Assembly: GCA_963978895.1 (NCBI GenBank)
Contig: OZ022246.1
Location: 12,176,820 to 12,240,819 of the forward strand
DNA from: Erpobdella octoculata
Taxonomy: Eukaryota > Annelida > Clitellata > Hirudinida > Erpobdellidae
Length of the DNA: 64,000 nucleotides
Reading direction: 5' to 3'
This document shows, piece by piece, positions 61,265 to 64,000 of the stretch (position 1 is the first letter of the stretch; each line of letters opens with the position of its first letter). Both the position numbers and the translations under genes were made by a program. Below the pieces are notes generated by a model, which was given only the letters and a program-made list of their open reading frames with translations, had not been told where the DNA came from and searched no databases.

Positions 61265-62685
61265 TTATGACCGGGGGGGGGACTGATTGGTGAATCAAGT
61301 TTTTTACTTCGAAAAATTTTGGCCAAACAGGCTCTTTGACCTACAAGTCCACTTGTCCTACTTGGTGGAAGAAATTTTGATCCACGAAAACAGACAATTC
61401 ATCATCATTATTTGCTTTCTACAGTGCTGGACGGGGAACGGACATTTCCCCCCCGGACATTCCCCCCCGGACATTCCCCCCCGGACATTCCCCCCGGACA
61501 TTCCCCCCGGACATTCCCCCCCCCCGGACATCCCCCCCGGACATTCCCCCCCCCCCCGGACATTTCCCCCCCCTGGAGAGAGAATATACTTTTATAGTGG
61601 GGCAGTATAGTTGGACTTTCCAAGGTTTTTTGAAGAAAATCCATTTGTTTATCACCTAAATAGTTCATTGCATAATAGTATAGATAATATAAATCGAGGC
61701 AGTATAGTCGGACTTGCCTAGTCATTTTTCTGTTCTTATCTTCTACCATCTAACGCAGAGCCCATGGCGGAAGGTGTAGGAGCTGGGGCTGACAAAAGCC
61801 TATAAAGAGAACATCCAAGTTAAACATTTCTGCCGAATGTTGGATGCCCTGGCTTACCTGTCGGTCAATGAAATAGAAAGTGGGAAGCTGTACCTTATCA
61901 GAAAAATACCACAAGACGATGGCCTGGAAGCTCTGGAATTATTAGTAAATTACTTTGAAGCCACTTATGTTTTCCGGAACGACAAGACGTGTCAAACGTC
62001 CAGGAACTGGCGATGGAATTCCAAAACTGAACTTACGTTGGAAGCCGCCATTGTTCCCGCCACCGCTTTGGAACGTTCATGAAGCAACTTTAACAGGGGG
62101 TGATCGAACCAACAATATATGCGAGTCCTGGAACTGTGGGTTTTCTAGCCTTGTTGGTCATCGTCACCCCTCGTTGTGGACGCTCATAAAAGCGCTTCAG
62201 CAGGACGAAGCAATGGCGTCAACCTCAATCCTAAGGGAGGCTTGAGGAGAGCCACCAGCCAAGAGAGTAAAGCGATCGACGAAGGCGCTTCAATCGGCTC
62301 TTTTTTCGTTAACGGATGCACGCCGAAAAAACATAAAAACATTGGAAGATGTCCTAGAGGGTCTAGGACACATTATTCGTTTTAACAATATACACAATTC
62401 ACGCACGCACATATTTATGGCATGCAAGAAAACACTCTTGCAAAACCACAAATTCATACTACTACATTACCTTGGGGGGGGAAATGTCCTACCTTGGGGG
62501 GGGGGGGAATGTCCTAGGGTCTGTCGGGGGGGGGGGGGAAATGTACTACATTCAGCTTGGAGACCTCTTACAAAAGTCAATGGTTTCAACCCCCTCCCTC
62601 CAGTCAATGACTGGACGACTAGAGAGGGGGGGGGGTTGAAATCTAAAACAACTTTTCAAAAAAGATGAAGAGAACTAAATCGTCT
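61265..62685. mobile_element. Dispersed repeat interrupted by a MULE remnant with C-rich inverted repeats
   Basis: The flanks match the uninterrupted repeat at 58836-59095. The insert (about 61430-62545) begins with some eight units of GGACATTCCCCCC (61440-61570) and ends with inverted GGGGGGGAAATGTCCTA units (62470-62545). It carries part of a Mutator-like transposase. Empty-site comparison with 58.9 kb places the junctions, but no clean target duplication remains. Confidence 0.7.
61790..62245 (+). pseudogene. MULE transposase C-terminal fragment
   Basis: The frame reads FCRMLDALAYLSVNEIESG and DDGLEALELLVNYFEATYVF, then shifts frame near 61975 to PPLFPPPLWNVHEATLTGGD, RTNNICESWNCGFSSLVGHR and HPSLWTLIKALQQDEAM. 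This is the conserved tail of animal MULE-type transposases (often with FLYWCH fingers), in which the R-TNN-E-WN segment is typical. The catalytic DDE core and zinc finger are missing. Confidence 0.75.
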
Positions 62686-62767
62686 TTTTCTCCGGAAAAA
62701 GTCGATGGCCGGGAAGAACAGAATTTAATCGGAGTAAATTTTAGAACTTTAAATCAGAAATCTTGAC

Positions 62768-62815
62768 TTATCAAGCGCTTTGGCTTACCTGGCGATCGCC
62801 AGTTAGCCAGGTAGG
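62768..62815. repeat. Palindrome TGGCGATCGCCA
   Basis: A perfect 12-bp palindrome, with TTACCTGGC and GCCAGGTAG flanking it as a looser extended inverted repeat. It has no known association here. Confidence 0.5.
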
Positions 62816-62893
62816 CCCGTCCCGGTCCTGTGTATACATGTATGTGCGTATATGTGCGTATGTGGGGCCCGTCAAACAACACGGCCGAGCGGA

Positions 62894-62894
62894 G

Positions 62895-62928
<34 letters not shown>
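62894..62928. repeat. (GT)n microsatellite
   Basis: About 35 bp of GT. The following 62930-63910 holds AT-rich DNA with no recognised gene or element. Confidence 0.9.
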
Positions 62929-62930
<2 letters not shown>

Positions 62931-63911
62931 TAAATCTGGAAAAAATTGTTTTTATATCCTCAAATTGATGAGAAATTCATAAAAATTACTTTTTTTTTAC
63001 AGTTTTTAATGAGTTGTTAAATTAGACATTCTAAAGCAAAATTCTGAAGACAATAGCTGGTATGAACTGACTTCTAATTGTTATACAATTAAATAATTAG
63101 TTGTCTTGTTACAAAAGAACACGTTGTATGTATTTTCTCTTAGTTTTTTGATTGTTGAATTTTAATTAGGAATTTCTGTGACCATTAATAAATGTTGATG
63201 TTTGAATATTTTAAAGATTCGATTTGTCTTGCATACCTACTTTGTTTTAACGTCACTATGAGTATATTATTTTTTAAAGCGCATTTATTTAGATATTACA
63301 GGAAGACAAGCTTAAGATGTTGAAGTTTTAAATAAATTCTCTGAATGTATAACATTCATGCATTACAAATATATAAAAGTTTCAGGAATATAAGTACTTT
63401 TTTCAATATATTAATGAGAACGTTTTCTTTAAAATAAACTAGCATTTCATGTGAAGTAAATAAAAATTGTTATTAAATTAATTAAATAAATAAATAGAAC
63501 TAGTTATTAAGTTAACTGCAGACGAAACTAAAAAAATATGTTTTTTGCGCTTTCTCAGTTGTGTCCAGGTATGAGCTACTTTGCACAATCGTCTTTTAAT
63601 TAAACTCATACACGCAAAATACCTTTTTTCTCTTCAAAATACAACAAAATAACATCACAATTAGCCAAATAATTAAGAAAATCCCCAACAGTACCTACAA
63701 TTTTGCCGCTATCATTCCTCCACAGTGTAATGCGGCGAGTCCATGATCTGCTGCAGAATGTTTTACAAGATTGAAATCAACTGACAGAGAGAAATTCATC
63801 TTTCACATTGAAGTTCTTAGGTACAGAAGTCCCATTTATCAACAAAACCCGATTTAAATTGCATTTCTGATTAAATCTTAATTATATAGTGTCCTCTCAC
63901 GTCAGCGCGTT

Positions 63912-64000
63912 GCTTTGATAAGATTGTATAGGTGAAAATAATATTGGTGGTAATTGATAAGATTGTATAGGTAAAAATTATATTGGTGGTAATTGATAAG
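63912..64000. repeat. 39-bp tandem repeat at the window edge
   Basis: TTGATAAGATTGTATAGGTG followed by AAAATAATATTGGTGGTAA is repeated at least twice and runs off the end of the window. Confidence 0.8.

Noticed and set aside
61287..61610. Proline-rich + strand frame and Gly-rich - strand frames near 61.5 kb
   Set aside because: They translate the GGACATTCCCCCC array and lack any non-repeat coding signal.
63680..63860. Possible - strand exon (stretch reading TLWRNDSGKIVGTVGDFLNY)
   Set aside because: Two competing frames, one with an internal stop, no recognised domain and no neighbouring exons. Too weak to call.

Overview
This is nuclear DNA from an animal, most likely an invertebrate. It carries spliced genes with GT-AG introns, an MZB1/pERp1-type endoplasmic-reticulum protein, a lamin-tail-domain protein, and animal-type LINE, SINE, hAT, MULE, Ty3/Gypsy and Helitron elements. 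Base composition is AT-rich, with very long (TA)n tracts. I cannot name the phylum from the sequence alone.

Only two host genes are well supported. Both are on the + strand and both lie near the ends of the window. The first is a four-exon gene at 8023-9069 for a secreted/ER-retained MZB1-like protein (signal peptide, six cysteines, C-terminal KQEL). The second is a gene of at least eleven exons at 53907-57972 ending in a lamin tail domain, with two sets of tandemly duplicated exons. A single-exon RING-finger protein (19187-19708, - strand) is a plausible third gene.

The rest is a dense, nested transposon landscape. From 1 to 7.4 kb there are simple repeats and three non-autonomous hAT-type elements, one inserted inside another, each with a clean 8-bp target duplication. 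From 9.7 to 22.7 kb and 41.7 to 50.2 kb the sequence is almost entirely short non-autonomous Helitrons of two families. Family A has 5' ends like TCTATATATATAAAAATG, an internal 18-bp minisatellite, and a 3' hairpin CCCGGGCAACGCCGGG before CTAG. Family B has a 5' end TCTATATATATAAAAG, a (CTGA)n array, internal units of about 160 bp, and a 3' end GCGAAGCCGCTACGGGCACTGCTAG-type hairpin. They are inserted into each other's (TA)n tracts. A larger Helitron at 44612-48425 still carries part of a PIF1-type helicase and is itself split by a 2.36-kb TIR transposon with an unusual transposase-like gene.

From 22.7 to 25.9 kb there is an apparently intact L2-type LINE (1035 codons). From 31.1 to 35.9 kb there is a decayed CR1/jockey-type LINE whose reverse transcriptase is split by a 1.7-kb element with minisatellite terminal inverted repeats and a 9-bp target duplication. 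From 35.9 to 41.7 kb an internally deleted Ty3/Gypsy element is split by a 4.26-kb hAT transposon with perfect 8-bp target duplications and an apparently intact three-exon transposase. From 58.8 to 62.7 kb there are a tRNA-type SINE, dispersed repeats and a MULE transposase remnant bounded by C-rich minisatellite inverted repeats.

The nesting gives a relative chronology. LINE, Gypsy and Helitron elements were hosts. hAT, the MULE-like element and the TIR transposon arrived later. Helitron tandem duplications and microsatellite expansion look most recent.
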